64,000 nt of DNA, from the NCBI RefSeq assembly GCF_017591425.1, contig NW_024467120.1, forward strand, positions 3,968,001-4,032,000, given 5' to 3'. A program made the translations under genes and the position numbers. The notes under the pieces are model-generated. The model did not search any database. It was not told the origin of the DNA and saw only the letters and a list, made by a program, of their open reading frames with translations. Positions 45,060 through 57,145 of the stretch are shown piece by piece (the stretch's first letter is position 1; every line of letters begins with the position of its first letter). The DNA comes from Ochotona curzoniae. Its lineage: Eukaryota > Chordata > Mammalia > Lagomorpha > Ochotonidae.

Positions 45060-46858
45060 GAAGCTGACTCATTCCTTATCCAGGAGCCAATGCTATATTC
45101 TTGGATGGTGTCACCTTACAGAGGCCAGTGTCCTTAAAAAGAATCTGCCTCCTGAACTCTCGTGAACTTCTGGATCCTGTTGCTGTGAAATCCAGAAGTT
45201 TGCACAGTGGTCACAACTGAAAATGACATGTTGAGGCACGACAGGTTGAAGGAAGCCAAGTGTTTCCTACAGGATCGCTGGACTGGCCGCTCACTGTCGG
45301 AACAGACTTAACCTGGAGAAGAAGGTGAGGTTGGTTTTGTGTGACTGACCCACCATGCAGGGAACCTCCGTCCTGTTGCCGCAGCTTAGGCGGTTGTTGT
45401 GGGTTCTCACTCTGGGTTGTGAGCTTGCCTCATTTTGGTGTGACAGCCCTGCTGCTCTCCTCTCCAGTTCTGGTGGAAGCACAGGCCGCAAATACACTGC
45501 TAACATTTAAGTGCATCTGTTGCAAAGAGAAAAGCTCAGAGGACACTGGGGAAATTTCAAACCAAATTTCAGGACTGAGCTCATAAAAGCATGCACCATC
45601 TGTGGAATTCTACTCAGATGCATCGCTATAATGGGAGGGGGCGACTGAGAAGGGGGGAAAAGAGAGAGAGAGAGAGAGAGAAAGAATTGCATAGTAACTG
45701 GGTTCCAAACGCCAAGTCTCTTCCCGTATCAGTTCACAGGTGGCATTTGGGCCAGCCAGAACCTTAAGTATCATTCCACTCACTAAAGGGCCTGGCCAGT
45801 GGGGATTTAATTACATGAATTTGTAAATGCCAAATCCTTACGCCTCTGTGTCTAAACATAGTCTCCCATTCCATTCCCCTGGCTTTTCTGTCTCTGTATA
45901 AAGATGCAAGTCTTTCCATTCTTTTCCCCTGCTGGTTTGCTACTGCACTGACACTGGCCACAGCAGTCTGGCTCTCTCCCTCCCATCATTCCTGTGGTAC
46001 AAAAGGAAACCAAAACAGAAACGCTGTGATCCTGTTCCGATAAGCACTTCCCATTTCTATAGTGCAGGAAAAAGGAAGTTTCTGTAAAATCCTTTACAGA
46101 GGATGACTCTCATTGTCTAATGCTCTTTTTCATTGTGATTTTCATTTCCCTGCAGAGTTCAGGGCACTTTGCAGAAAGAAGCTCTATTCAGCAGTTTTCC
46201 ACTCATAATTCAAGAAGAAAGAGTCATGCAGGAAAATAAGGATAATTAGCACCGACTGGAAATAATAAGTTTGGCATCAGTGAGGCCCCTCCGTGCACAC
46301 GGTCTTCATTTGTCGTTTTGTGTACTCTCTGTCAAGGCTAATTACTACTCCTGTAATTACTAACCTGTTGAAAGAACAAAGGAAAATGTGGAACGTTACT
46401 TAAATAGCACTGAGTGTCTTTAATATCCTCTCAATGAAACTCTTTCAAGACCCGATATGTTCTTACCAGCTTATAGCTAAAGATCGTGTGGTCTCTGTTC
46501 AATCATTTGATCAGCTTTGATCAGAGTAATTGCCCGTGTGTGCAGGCCTGAATTTGGAATCTGGTAAAATAAGGATAGCTGGAAATGATGAACTCATACT
46601 TAACAAGGCTCAGCATTTATGTCACCCATTTCCTCTTCATTAATCTGTTCACCTGGGCTCAGTGTGGGGACAGGTGCTGTGTGAGCGATGGCATGCTCTG
46701 CTTGTTAATGTGTCTGAATCCAAGCCAACAGACACCTGTCTTCTCCCTAGGAGGAGAGCTCTGTGGATGATGGCAAACCAAAGTGGAGGCAAGACAAGAG
46801 ATCAGCAGGAAGGGACTTCAAACAATTAGTTGGAAAAAAATAGAACTAAGAAGTAAAT
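44566..46858. other. Mostly unique AT-rich region
   Basis: About 2.3 kb with a (CA)n microsatellite and no recognised interspersed repeat. 44780-44995 and 46080-46470 carry several TAATTA/CTAATTA-type sites and look like conserved non-coding DNA. No exon recognised. Confidence 0.4.
45022..45058 (+). repeat. (AC)n microsatellite
   Basis: About 18 uninterrupted AC units. Confidence 0.98.
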
Positions 46859-46859
46859 T

Positions 46860-47186
46860 TTTGGCCTAGAGTAGTAGTCTCGTAGCTAAAGTCCTCGCCT
46901 TACAAGCCCGGAATCCCATTTGAGCACTGGTCCTAATCCCAGAGGCCCCTCTTCCCATCCAGCTCCCTGCTTGTGGCCTGGGAAAGCAGTCGAGGATGGC
47001 CCAAAGCCTTGGGACCCTGTACCTGCGTGGGAGACTGGAAAGAGGCTCCAGGCTCCTGGCTTTGGATGGGCTTGGCTATGGCTGTTGTGGCCACGTGGGG
47101 AGTGAATCAGCAGACAGATCTTTCTGTCTCTCCTCCTCTCTGTATATCTGACTTTCCAATAAAAACATTTTTTTTTTTAAAAAAAG
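46860..47186 (+). mobile_element. Full-length young pika-type C SINE
   Basis: TAGTCTCGTAGCTAAAGTCC, TCGCCTTACAAGCCCGGAAT, CATCCAGCTCCCTGCTTGTG, AGTCGAGGATGGCCCAAAGC, CTGTATATCTGACTTTCCAA, TAAAAAC tail. The clearest forward example of the young subfamily and the main species clue. Confidence 0.93.
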
Positions 47187-47187
47187 A

Positions 47188-47280
47188 AGTAAGTCTATTT
47201 TGATGCTGCAGGATGTTGAAACTCACGCTTTTGTTTTTTTCCAGCATATGCATTTTCACAGACTTTTTGAAGACCCGCCG
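47188..47280 (-). repeat. AT-rich module, opposite orientation
   Basis: The minus strand has AAAGTCTGTGAAAATGCATA and GCATCAAAATAGACTTAC, clearly the same module as at 6.75 kb, but here pointing toward the tail of the plus-strand SINE. Confidence 0.5.
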
Positions 47281-47489
47281 TCCCTCGATGTAGTCTCCTC
47301 CGTTTTCTGGGGGTGGCGTCCCTTACAGAGTGTTAACACCTAGATTGTCAGCATCCTCCTTGCTCTTCCTCGCTCCTGAGTCTCCTCATCGTGCTAAGCA
47401 TTCTTCTGCATGGGATTTAAACCTAGACTGCAGGAAACAATTCTTGTGGTTTTGGACCATGGGTGAACAACGAGGGAATGGATTTAAGG

Positions 47490-47802
47490 TTTTGTTTGGG
47501 AAAGACAGTTACAGAAACAGAAAAGGAGAGACAGAGAGGGAGATGTTTCTCCTCTTGGCTTACTCCCCAAATAGTCACAGCAGCCGGGGCTGGGCCAAGC
47601 TCAAGCCCAGAGCGAGGAGTTTCATCTAGGTCTCCCATGTGGGTGGTGGATTAACAAGTGCTTGATTCATCTTCTGTTGCTTACCCAGGCCATTAGCAGG
47701 GAGCTGCATAGAGAGCAGAGCAGCTGGGGATATAACAGGTGTCCGTCTGTATGGGATGCTGGTATTGCAGGAGGTGGCTTAACCTATTATGTTACAATGT
47801 GA
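47490..47802 (-). mobile_element. C-type SINE
   Basis: GGGAAAGACAGTTACAGAAA, CTTACTCCCCAAATAGTCAC, GGTCTCCCATGTGGGTGGTG, AGGCCATTAGCAGGGAGCTG, AACCTATTATGTTAC head. Confidence 0.85.
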
Positions 47803-47821
47803 GTTCCAGAATTTAAGTTTT

Positions 47822-48267
47822 TGTGGGGTCTCCCCCACAGATTCCTCTAGTACCCCGTTTCAGGAGGGGATGAGCCTGCTGCCCGCCACCCAGTCCCTTC
47901 CCACCCCCCAGCCCGCGAGAGACAAACAGATGGACAGGGGTTCTGTCTAAGCAGTACTGATTTATTGGGGAAATTCAGTTTCTTATATAGGGTAAGGGAT
48001 AGCCTCAGGCCAGGAATTTCAGGAATTCAAGGAGGGAAGAAACTAGGAGCCAATCACTGGGTGCGGAAGCCACCTCCCATAGGCCAGGGGCAGGTGAGCA
48101 AAATGGCCCTGGCCAATCAGTATTTCTTTGAAGCACCGTGATCCCTGCCCTGGTTCACACCCAGGGTTCTGTCCTTGGCTGCCATCTTGCCTGCCACCTG
48201 TAACTCAGTGACCTTGACTGTTAGTGCCATCTTATTGACTTAGTGGCCACTTTGCCCCTGAGCCCCA
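47822..48267 (-). mobile_element. ERV solo LTR
   Basis: The left end TGTGGGGTCTCC and right end CTGAGCCCCA give TG...CA termini. The minus strand shows a TATA box CTATATAAG (plus 47982-47990) and poly(A) signal AATAAA (plus 47961-47966), with CCAAT-type motifs upstream (near 48051 and 48113). No coding region and no clean target duplication. Confidence 0.65.
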
Positions 48268-48592
48268 GAGGTTTTCAAGAAAATAAATCTGCCATCTGAA
48301 ACCACCAGTATCCCTCTAATTAGAATTCTGGACTTCAGAGGTAGGCTTACACAGAAAGGCATAGTCACACTGGCCCATGTGTTAGATTGTGTTTATTATT
48401 TTAACTAAACGGTTCATCTCATTGCAAAATAAACATGAGAAATGTTGTGACTGCTGAGTCTCTGCTATTAATCTGTGGGGAATTATAGAGGGCAAATAAA
48501 GATAGAAAAGGAGGTAACATGCTGATTCCCACAAGGGGAATGAAAGTGAATTTTCATCAAGATGCTAGGATAAAATATCTGGAAGAACCATC
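48268..48592. other. Unassigned non-coding stretch
   Basis: Nothing recognised. Confidence 0.4.
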
Positions 48593-48594
48593 GA

Positions 48595-48872
48595 GGGCAG
48601 GTGTTTGGTTAGGGTACCGTTTAAGAAGTTGTAGCCCATATTAGAGTGACTAGGTTCAAGTCCCGGCTCCCCATTCCTTCCAGCTCTCTGCTAATGCCTA
48701 CCCTGGTGGGCAGCAGGTGCTCGGATCGCTAGCATCCATGGGGAACACAGAGTGGAGTTTTGGGTTCCTGGATTTTCCCGGGCTAGCTCCAGTTGTTCCT
48801 GACATTTGAGTAGTGAACCAGCACAGTGGACAAAAGATTGTTTTGTGTCCCTCTTCACTTCACCTTTTAAAT
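48595..48872 (+). mobile_element. C-type SINE, older
   Basis: GGGCAGGTGTTTGGTTAGGG, AGCTCTCTGCTAATGCCTAC, TTTGAGTAGTGAACCAGC, TTCACCTTTTAAATAG tail. Confidence 0.75.
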
Positions 48873-49572
48873 AGTTTCAAACATCTTTTGAGCAAACAAA
48901 TAGAACCAATGAGCATTAGGAACTTGCCTGGTTCACAAAAGACAAATCATATGAAACGCAAATGCTTTCTTTCAGGGACAATTGGCTTGCAGATGGGGAA
49001 ATTAGTCACACCTGAGACTTTGTTCTTCTTGGCCTGTATTGGACCTTTGCGAATAGTGTTGTAAAAATGGTTGGCACATCACTGTCCTGAATGCAGATAT
49101 TAATATTAGTCATTATTATTTATTTCCATCATGTTCGAAAAACGAGATGTTCAGAGAGAGAAGAAAATAGAGTAATAAGGAATTAGACATTGTCAGAGAA
49201 GCAATAAAAAAGGGCAAGCTATTTTTTGGCAGATAAGGAAAAAAAAACTCCTTTAAATACATATATATAATTTATTATGTGGAAGAATGAGTAGGTTTCT
49301 GAAGAGGACAATGAGTATTGCTTGGACCTCACTGGGAAAGTGACAGGGATCTGATTCTAGCTCAATCACTAGTGCTGTCCTAGTGTCGCACACGGTTAGA
49401 GCAGGAGGGCCAGTGGCCACCCGCTTACTGCACAAGACGGAGAGAGAAGGAGTTTAAGCACCAGATTGGACACTGATTGAGGTGGCCTTTGCAGTGCTAC
49501 AGTAGAAAAGAATTTAAACTGATTTACATAGGTACGTATTCCAGCAACAGAGCTCTCAACCATTTGATCTCT
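48873..49572. other. Unassigned non-coding stretch
   Basis: Nothing recognised. Confidence 0.4.
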
Positions 49573-49574
49573 CT

Positions 49575-49792
49575 ACAGTAGCAGAGATCAGGATGAGTTG
49601 AAGCCAGGATCCAGGCACTCAATCTCGGAGTTCCACACGAGCAGCAGGAACACAAGGACTTGACCCATCAGTGCTATTTCCCTGGGTCTGCCTTAGCAGC
49701 CAGTTGGGATCAGGGGCCGGAGTCCGCCATAGAACTCGGTCAAGCACTCTAATATGGGACACACCTGTCTTAATCAGCATCTTAACCACTCT
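49575..49792 (-). mobile_element. C-type SINE, degenerate
   Basis: GTTGAAGCCAGGATCCAGGC, AGGACTTGACCCATCAGTGC, TAATATGGGACACACCTGTC follow the antisense body; the tail is absent. Confidence 0.55.
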
Positions 49793-50758
49793 CCCCCACC
49801 AAGAACTGAGCAGTTTATGGGACCGTCACATAACTCCTTGTCTTCACTCCTTTCCAGGCAAGGTGAAGGTCAGGGCTCCGTCTCAGGCTCAGTAGGAAAC
49901 CAAGAGAAGACTCCAGACTAGTAGTCTAGTCTGGAGTTCCTGGTGTGGATCAGGAAGGAACTCATGGCTGCATTCTGAATGAAGGTCATCTTGGACAGTC
50001 CCAAAGTGGCCTGGGAAAGACCTTGCAGAAAGGCAAGAGAGAGGAGTGCTAAGAGCCTCAATGGAGCCCTGCCACGTTCCCAGCGTGGTCTAAGCAATAT
50101 TTGTGGTCCCATTCAGAAATCTAATCAGTCTTCCACATACCAATGAATTCTGGGAAACACACAACTTGTGGGATGGAAGAATAGATGGAGGTCCACCTCT
50201 TGGGAGGATGGAAAAAGCCCTTATGTGCCCAGAGGATCTGGTTGTAGAGTTTTCCAAGCCTCACAGCAAGGATAAGGCAGAGCCACAGTCATAGCAACAT
50301 CAATCTTCTGTCTGCTAATAAATGTCATCCTGCCAAGACAAATGTGAAAACACAGACAGCAGGTAGTTATCATGGCTAAACGGACCTTGCCACTCTGAAG
50401 GACTCCATTCTTTCCTCATTTTGCTCTAGTGTTTAAAAAGAAAACTTTTTTGGCCTCTCTAGGTAACTGTTAGCCTTTGAGGATCTCCCCAGTGAGCCAC
50501 TTGTAGACCTGTCTCCCAGATAAGTTTTTGAAGGTAGAGTTCACCACATTATTCTGGATTTTGTCTTCAAAACCATCAGAGCTGGATGCTCATTTGTCCC
50601 TGTGTATAATTATGGAGTTAATGATACTGTCCGAGTCTGAGGAATTGGAGATTTGCAAGTAATCATGAAACCAAGTAAGTTATAGCCATCAGTCTAAATG
50701 TAAGGTGATGTGTTTTGTAAGTTTGAGATTAGACTTCAACGTAGAGGGTGGGCCCAGG
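49793..50758. other. Unassigned non-coding stretch
   Basis: A short inverted repeat, CTCCAGACTA with TAGTCTGGAG, sits at about 49910-49936. Otherwise nothing recognised. Confidence 0.4.
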
Positions 50759-50760
50759 TG

Positions 50761-51231
50761 GTTGAGTGTCCCGTCCAGCAGGACAGTCAACGGGGGTCAC
50801 AACCACCTAGGAGAGATTGGGGGACAAGAGACACGAAGAATGGACAGCAAGACAGGATGTCTGATCAAGCTGTCAGTTTATTGATTTTAATTGAGGGTTT
50901 TTATACTCTTCAGTAACTAAGGCTCAGGGAGGAAAGGAGAAACTAGGATGCAAGCCATGGTCTCCAGACCGATTGTTCTTGAGCAGTCACCATATCCACA
51001 ATAGTAACCAACATATCAACAATAGCATAGGTAATCAGTAACAAGATGTCGGCAGGTACAGCATAAATCATATTCGAAAACAGTTGCTACAAACAATTGA
51101 AGCTAAGCGTGTGATTAGTTTCATAACTTCTTTCTCAAGCATCTAGCCAGCCAGGGATTTTCCACTGGCCCATAGTTCTATATTCAAAATGGCTTCAGTG
51201 TGGCTATAGTACACGGCTCCTGACAGTTGAG
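50761..51231 (-). mobile_element. ERVK-type solo LTR with 6-bp target duplication
   Basis: The LTR is 50767-51225 (459 bp), with ends TGTCCCGTCC and GGCTCCTGACA (TGTC/GACA). It is flanked by perfect GTTGAG copies at 50761-50766 and 51226-51231. The minus strand carries a TATA box GTATAAAAA (plus 50898-50906) and poly(A) signal AATAAA (plus 50877-50882). A 6-bp duplication is the class II (ERVK-like) signature. No internal genes remain, so it arose by LTR-LTR recombination. Confidence 0.9.
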
Positions 51232-51304
51232 TATGCTCTGTCTTTTTAAAAATCATCTAAGAACTATTGTAACAGTTTGGGGGGTGAAACTCCACTTACT
51301 ACAT

Positions 51305-51570
51305 TTTCATTTATTTTTAAAGAAAATTATCTATTTTTATTGGAAAGGCAATTTTACAGAGAGAAGGAGACACAGAGAGAAAGGAGCTTCTTCCTAGTCT
51401 CCCACGTGGGTGCAGGGTCCCAAGGCTTTGGGCCGTCCTCAACTGCTTTCCAAGGCCACAAGCAGGGAGCTGGATGGGAAGTGGAGCAGTTTGGACATGA
51501 ACCAGTACACATATGGGATCCTGGTGCTTGCAAGGTGAGGATTTAACCACTGACCCGTCACTCCGAGCCT
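51305..51570 (-). mobile_element. C-type SINE, internally deleted
   Basis: TATCTATTTTTATTGGAAAG tail fuses to AGGAGCTTCTTCCTAGTCTC, losing the central part; CACATATGGGATCCTGGTGC, TCACTCCGAGCC head. Confidence 0.88.
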
Positions 51571-51638
51571 CATTTTTATCTTTAAAGCAAGCAATTTGCT
51601 GAATTATCTTAAAATAATATTCCTTACCCTCTCAAAAA
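51571..51638. other. Spacer between two direct SINE copies
   Basis: Unique AT-rich 68 bases. Confidence 0.4.
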
Positions 51639-51639
51639 T

Positions 51640-51968
51640 GATTTTTAAAAGATTTATTTTATTTTTATTGGAAAGTCAGATATACAGAGAGGAGGAGAGA
51701 CAGAGAGGAAGAATGTCCATCTGTTGATTTACTTCCCAAGTGGCTGTAACAGCTGGAACTGTGCCAATCTGAAGCCAGAAGCCTGGAGCCTCTTTCAGGT
51801 TTCCCACGCGGATGCAGGGTCCCAAATCTACAGACCATCCTCAACTGCTTTCCTAGGTCTAAGGCTGGGAGCTGGATGGGAAGCGGGGCCTCCGGGATTA
51901 GAACCAGTGCCCATATGTTATCCTGATGCATGCAAGGCAAGGACTTTAGCTACTGCACAGAAGCCTCA
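51640..51968 (-). mobile_element. Full-length C SINE
   Basis: AAAAGATTTATTTTATTTTT, ATTGGAAAGTCAGATATACA, CTTCCCAAGTGGCTGTAACA, CCACGCGGATGCAGGGTCCC, TTAGAACCAGTGCCCATATG, CACAGAAGCCTC head. Confidence 0.92.
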
Positions 51969-52524
51969 AAAAAGATGTTTTAAGCTGATGAAGGCACAGT
52001 CATTTATCGTAGAGTAATAAAATCCACAGATATGTAAAGAGAGCAAACCAATTCCTAGGCATGATTGTTTTGATAAACCCACATTTGTGAGAAATAAGGA
52101 GTGTGTCTGAGATGAAAACCATGACCAGTATGGCACCGTGATCTCCGTAACATGAATTTCAGCTTTCCAAAGACTCTTGTGATTTCTATTGAGTTGGGAG
52201 AAGGAGGAAAGACGTTTCTGGCAGTGCTTTCTTCTTCACCTTATCTGGATGTTTTATAAGCTTTCAGAGAGGCACGAAGACTAACAAGACAGCGCTCTCC
52301 ATCTCAAGGTTTGGAACGTTTGTTGCGATTGTTTCGTGGAGACATTGGGAATTCTTGGAAGAATTGCCTAACGGGTCACTTCCGTAGTAGTGTGACTGAT
52401 TATGCAGTGAGCAAAGCACTTCTGAAACCCTTGTGGGACAAAGGAAACGGTCATGTTTACTTTAAACCATACCCGCAGGAGTTGTTTATCACCTGTCTTT
52501 GTTTCACATCTTCATGTTTTTCAA
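51969..52524. other. Unassigned non-coding stretch
   Basis: Nothing recognised. Confidence 0.4.
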
Positions 52525-52525
52525 C

Positions 52526-52822
52526 ATTTATTTTTATTTATTAATTTGAAAACGACAGTCGCAGAGAGGGCAAGACAAGAGACTGAACTCGTTTACTCCC
52601 CCAAAAGGCTAAATTGGCCACGGTTGTGCCAGGTGACAATTCTTCAAGATCATCCACGTTGGGGTGTAGGGGTCCATGTACGTGGGGCATTCCTCACTGC
52701 TTTCCCAGGCACATCAACAGGGAGCTGAATTGAAAGTAGGATAGTCGGGTCTCCAACTGCCACTCATATGGAATGCTTCAGTCACAGGTGGTGGCTTAGT
52801 CGGCACCACCACAATGTTGGTC
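52526..52822 (-). mobile_element. C-type SINE
   Basis: TTTATTAATTTGAAAACGAC, CGTTTACTCCCCCAAAAGGC, AGGCACATCAACAGGGAGCT, ACAGGTGGTGGCTTAGTCGG head. Confidence 0.8.
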
Positions 52823-54978
52823 TCTTACTCCTCCCTCTAAAACTCCGTTATCTTTTGACTCCCATCAATACTCCCTCAGCAATTAGATTCCGTCTCAATT
52901 GTCAATTCACTCGAATGAATGTCTCTGGTTATCCCATATTACACTGTGTGATGGAATCTAGGAAAAAAAAATTCTTGTTGCTTTATTCTATGTATGACGG
53001 GAAATACTAAGAAGCTGTTAGACGTGACAACAGTACATGACTGGCATGCCGTGCAAACAACGGGAGCATTGGCGTTTCAAAGATCCTGGGCCTAGGCAGT
53101 CAGGGAAGGCTGCTTACAGAGGCACGTTGCATTCAGCAATCCCATGGTGGCTAGAATTCATATACAAGGCAACTTCATGAGACTACCTGAATGCCATGCT
53201 ATAAGTCTTGCTCAAACACAGCTGCTCAGCTGAAATATAACTCAGCCCAAGTGCCACATGCTTAGTTTATTAGTGCTGTTTCATTGTCTCTGTGTCCAAA
53301 AATATGGACCCATTTATATAGTACCGTGCTATCACTGAAGGCTGGACTGTGGAAACAAAGTTAGACCCAGGGAAACAGGCAAGAATGGAAGAGATGAACA
53401 TGAGAAGGAACCAGAGAAAGTCAGACATGAACACAAAATCCAAGAGGATAAAATGCAGCAAATAGACTAGAGCTAATGGACTTACCTGTCAAACATCACA
53501 CACACCGGAAATGCTGGGACTATGCGTTCATCTTAGGCTGGTGGTCCGAGGGACTTTCTGTTACAACAGGACCAAGGCAAGGCTATGACATAGGAAGTAA
53601 GTCAAGCACCCAGGAGAGAAAGTGATGCAATTGTAGTATAGTGGATTATAAGAAGTGAAACATCAAGGCTGATTTTCACACTCAGCATGTTTTGGAGTGG
53701 AGGGGAGGGTTGTCTCAAATACTGCATAGTTTACTTGACTCCATGTCAGGATAGTGAAGAAAGGAAAATACTATGTATTATGTCTAAAAACTGGCTGCAG
53801 CGGGGACAGGGAGTGGCCATACTAGTCCTGGAGTGTGCTACCTAGCGCTCCTGTAGAGTGCTGAGTTTGTTTCCCATCAATGCCTAAGAACACAAAAGGT
53901 CACCTGGGCTACCCGGGTCAACTTTCTTCCATGCCTCTAAATGTAGTGCGCATCTTCGTGTAGACAAACCTTATGATTTTCAATGAAAGCGCTCGTGGAA
54001 GACCTTTAAAAACCAGGACCTGCGTGTTCTTCATGAAAATGTAAAAGTCCCTGACATTTAGGGTAACAGAAGGAGTTGCTCTGATATTCTTTGCTAAATT
54101 TACAAGGTTTGGCTGAAACCCGAAGCGTCTGTCCTATCACAGTGGAGTATTAGTCACTCTAAAAGCTTTTAGCTTACTGTACTCTGGCATGGGAGTGTGT
54201 GAAATGCCATGAACCACGGCACGGGTGAGCAGATAAATTGCCCAGATTCAAGTAATTTTTATGAAAGTATTGACTACACAGAGTCATTTAGCTGAACTGA
54301 ACGGAGAGCTAGGCATTCAAATCTTTTGTTGCAAGAAGAGAAAAAAAGGAAGGACAGAGGGTGTCTGATAGAGTTGAGGCAGTGCTTTAAAGATTGTCTT
54401 GTGTGTCATTCTTAAACAATTTTTACACTAGCTCTGAAGTGTAAAAAACGTGACAGCACGTCACCAGGAGAGAGGTCTGATAATTTATGGGGCACCAAGC
54501 TAGGCAAAGCCAAACAAGTTTCTTTGTAATAGAACATCTTAGAAACTTCAATATGCTAATAAACCTTAGGAGTCAAATGAGCCATCCATTTCCTTTACCA
54601 AGACTTTCTTCACTTCATGGGCACAGAGTTCTGAAAAATGCCAATTATTTTCTTTGCTGAAAAGAAATAAAGTCTTCAAATGGTTGAAGGCTTTGCCTAA
54701 TGTTTCAAAGTAACTGCAAGTACTTATAGAATGATTTACTTGGAAGAGCGCCACCATCGTGTATAGCATTTCATGAGAAATAGAAGAAGAATGGTGGCCC
54801 TCCACAAAGCAATGACTATTCTCGGAGTTGCATTTGGTGAGGGCCATGGAGGCAGCAGGAAGAAGCTCTGCATTAACCACACTGGGTTAGCATGTGTGAC
54901 TGACTGGACCGGCAGAATTCTTGAGCAAGCCTGTAGTTGCCAACCCCAAGAGTTTCCATCAGCCTTCGCAGCCTATCT
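52823..54978. other. Unassigned region
   Basis: Over 2 kb without recognised repeats. A minus-strand frame at 54566-54880 (104 codons) and a second overlapping frame in the same segment are open, but the evidence does not reach an exon call. Confidence 0.4.
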
Positions 54979-54980
54979 CC

Positions 54981-55357
54981 TGTGGTTTGAATATGATTGG
55001 GTTTCCGAATCCACAAAAGATGTTCAGTAATAAAGGTGTGGGCCAGTGTTACCAAGGGGGTGGAAATTTAATCCATTTATAGTGTTTAGGGGATGGGCCT
55101 AGTGGAAGGTCCTCAGATGATCATGGGTGTGACCTTGAAGGTGGTTCTCATAAAAGTCTGAGTTTGGATCAAGTGCTTCTCTCTGCTTCCTGACTCCCTG
55201 TTCTTCCAGCTCTGCTATTGTCATCTGCTGTCCTGCCAGAAACCAAAACAATAGGGTGTCTCCATTTTAGACCAAAACTGAACCAAATTAACCTTTTTTC
55301 TTTATTAAGTGAATTGCCCTCAGGTGTTTTCTTGTGGTACCAAAAAGCTGACTAATA
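54981..55357 (+). mobile_element. MaLR (THE1/MST-type) LTR, near full length
   Basis: Starts TGTGGTTTGAATATGATTGG; then GATGGGCCTAGTGGAAGGTC, CATGGGTGTGACCTTGAAGG, TTCTCATAAAAGTC (TATA region), ACCAAATTAACCTTTTTTCT, and an end AAAAGCTGACTAATA. The layout matches MaLR LTRs that end in gactaatac. Confidence 0.8.
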
Positions 55358-55572
55358 TTCTCCTACACATAGACCTGGTAGATTTCCATTGGGAGTGTGT
55401 AAAGCACCAATCAAAAGAAAATATAAAGCTTTAATAATGGACATTTGCATAGGCTTGTTGATCTCCTGGAAATATGGTATATGTTAGTAATACATTATTT
55501 TGATTTTTAAAAAATTTGCATTAGACTATTTCTTTCATTAGTAATTTTCAGATGAAAAATTTTTGGCATGAT
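55358..55572. other. Unassigned AT-rich spacer
   Basis: Nothing recognised. Confidence 0.35.
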
Positions 55573-55772
55573 TTTTTTTTCAAAGATTTATTTATTTTGA
55601 TTGGAAGGTCAGGTTTACAGAGAGAAAGAGACAGACGGAAAAAGATCTTCCATCCACTGATTCAGTCCCTAAGTGGCCACAATGGCCAGAGCTGAGCTGA
55701 TCAGAAGTAAGGAGCCAGGAGCTTCTTTTGGGTCTCCTACTTGGGTGCAGGGTTCCAATGCACTGCACCGTG
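55573..55772 (-). mobile_element. C-type SINE, head-truncated
   Basis: CAAAGATTTATTTATTTTGA, TTGGAAGGTCAGGTTTACAG, CTAAGTGGCCACAATGGCCA, CTTGGGTGCAGGGTTCCAAT; stops before the head. Confidence 0.85.
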
Positions 55773-55774
55773 CA

Positions 55775-56190
55775 TTATCATTTATAACCCAATGATCCCT
55801 AAGTGTTACATGGGTAATCCAAGTAAATGCGAAAATATGGAAAGTGACCCTGCAAAGTATTTATTTAGTTAACACCTATGTAATGTAACAGATGTATGTG
55901 AAATTATATAAGGTGATATATACTCACCTGAATAATACAATAACAGCTCAAGATGTCAAGGGCATAGAACATAACTTGTTTATAATTGAGCTCTTTATCA
56001 CCAAACAAAAGAAAAGATGCTTGGGTACTATATGCTTCTGTAGTACATCATTATCTACTGATACACGTAAAAATCAATTGCAGAAACAAACTTTAAACAG
56101 GGAAAAATATAAAGGCATAGATTACCTTTTCAGGTTTAGTTGTCTAAGGATTTAATCAAAAATTGAGAAGTTCATCAATACCATAAAGTT
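55775..56190. other. Unassigned AT-rich stretch
   Basis: An 87-codon plus-strand frame (55892-56155) is AT-driven and unrecognised. Confidence 0.4.
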
Positions 56191-56192
56191 AT

Positions 56193-56462
56193 TTTTTTAA
56201 AATGTATGGGTTTGTTTTGTTTATGTGAAAGAATGACAGAGGGAGAGAGATTAAATTACTGGTTCATTCCCAAAATGGCCACAAAGTCTGGAACCGAGCA
56301 AGGCGAAAGCCAAGAGCCTGAAATTCCATCTGGGTCTTCCACTTTGTTAGCAGAGACCCAAAAACTGTTTTCCCAGGCACATTAGCACGTACTTGGGACT
56401 TGAAATTGGTGTTTCAGTACGGCTCATCATTACAGCTGCCCCACAACACTGGCTCCAGCGCA
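56193..56462 (-). mobile_element. C-type SINE
   Basis: TTTATGTGAAAGAATGACAG, TACTGGTTCATTCCCAAAAT, CAGGCACATTAGCACGTACT, CCACAACACTGGCTCC head. Confidence 0.75.
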
Positions 56463-57143
56463 GGTTATTTTAAAACCGAAACTTCAGTACTTTCCTTTTA
56501 ACTTGACCACGTTGTTTTCAATCTAGCATAAGCTCTACCTCTGAGAAACAGAGAGGTTTTCAAGATGTGACTCTCACATTCAGATTTTATTTTGAGCTTA
56601 TAAAAAAGCAAAATCAGATAATCTTCTCATCGGAGCAGGTTCTTTTTCTGCATGTTCAGGTGCACTCATAGACCCCATCAAAAACAAGTCATGGTGAAAA
56701 ACAAGCCAAAGAATCCACAGCAGGGCTGCCCTTGATAGCTTTTGGCATCCAGGAATCTTCCGGGCACTTCAGTTTCTGGAAAGAGCTCTGACGTTTAAGA
56801 GTCAATGAATGTAAAAGGCAGTCTTCAAAGGGAACCATAGACTAATGGAAAGATCAAAGGGTGGTCCCCATATTCTCCTTGCTCCCATCTAATGAAGTGT
56901 CATGATGATAGTTTATCATCTGTATCTGACCCTCATCTCTTTTCCATTTCAGGACCGGCTTGGTGGCCTCTTTCTCATCCTGTAACTTACTCCTGCCCGG
57001 CTCCCTGCAGCGTCAACCTGCATCAGAGATGAACTAACACGGACCTCAGTCCAGCAGCATCAGAGCAATGTTCAAGGGGACTGTGTTCCTGGGCAAACTG
57101 TGACGGATTCAGAATCCTACCTTGACCTGTAAGGACTACAGAG
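56463..57143. other. Unassigned non-coding stretch
   Basis: Nothing recognised. Confidence 0.4.
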
Positions 57144-57145
57144 TC

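Noticed and set aside
54566..54880. 104-codon minus-strand frame beginning MVNAELLP
   Set aside because: The composition is protein-like, but a second minus-strand frame is also open over much of the same segment, and the acceptor (TTAATGCAG) lacks a good pyrimidine tract. Not enough for an exon call; a homology search would settle it.
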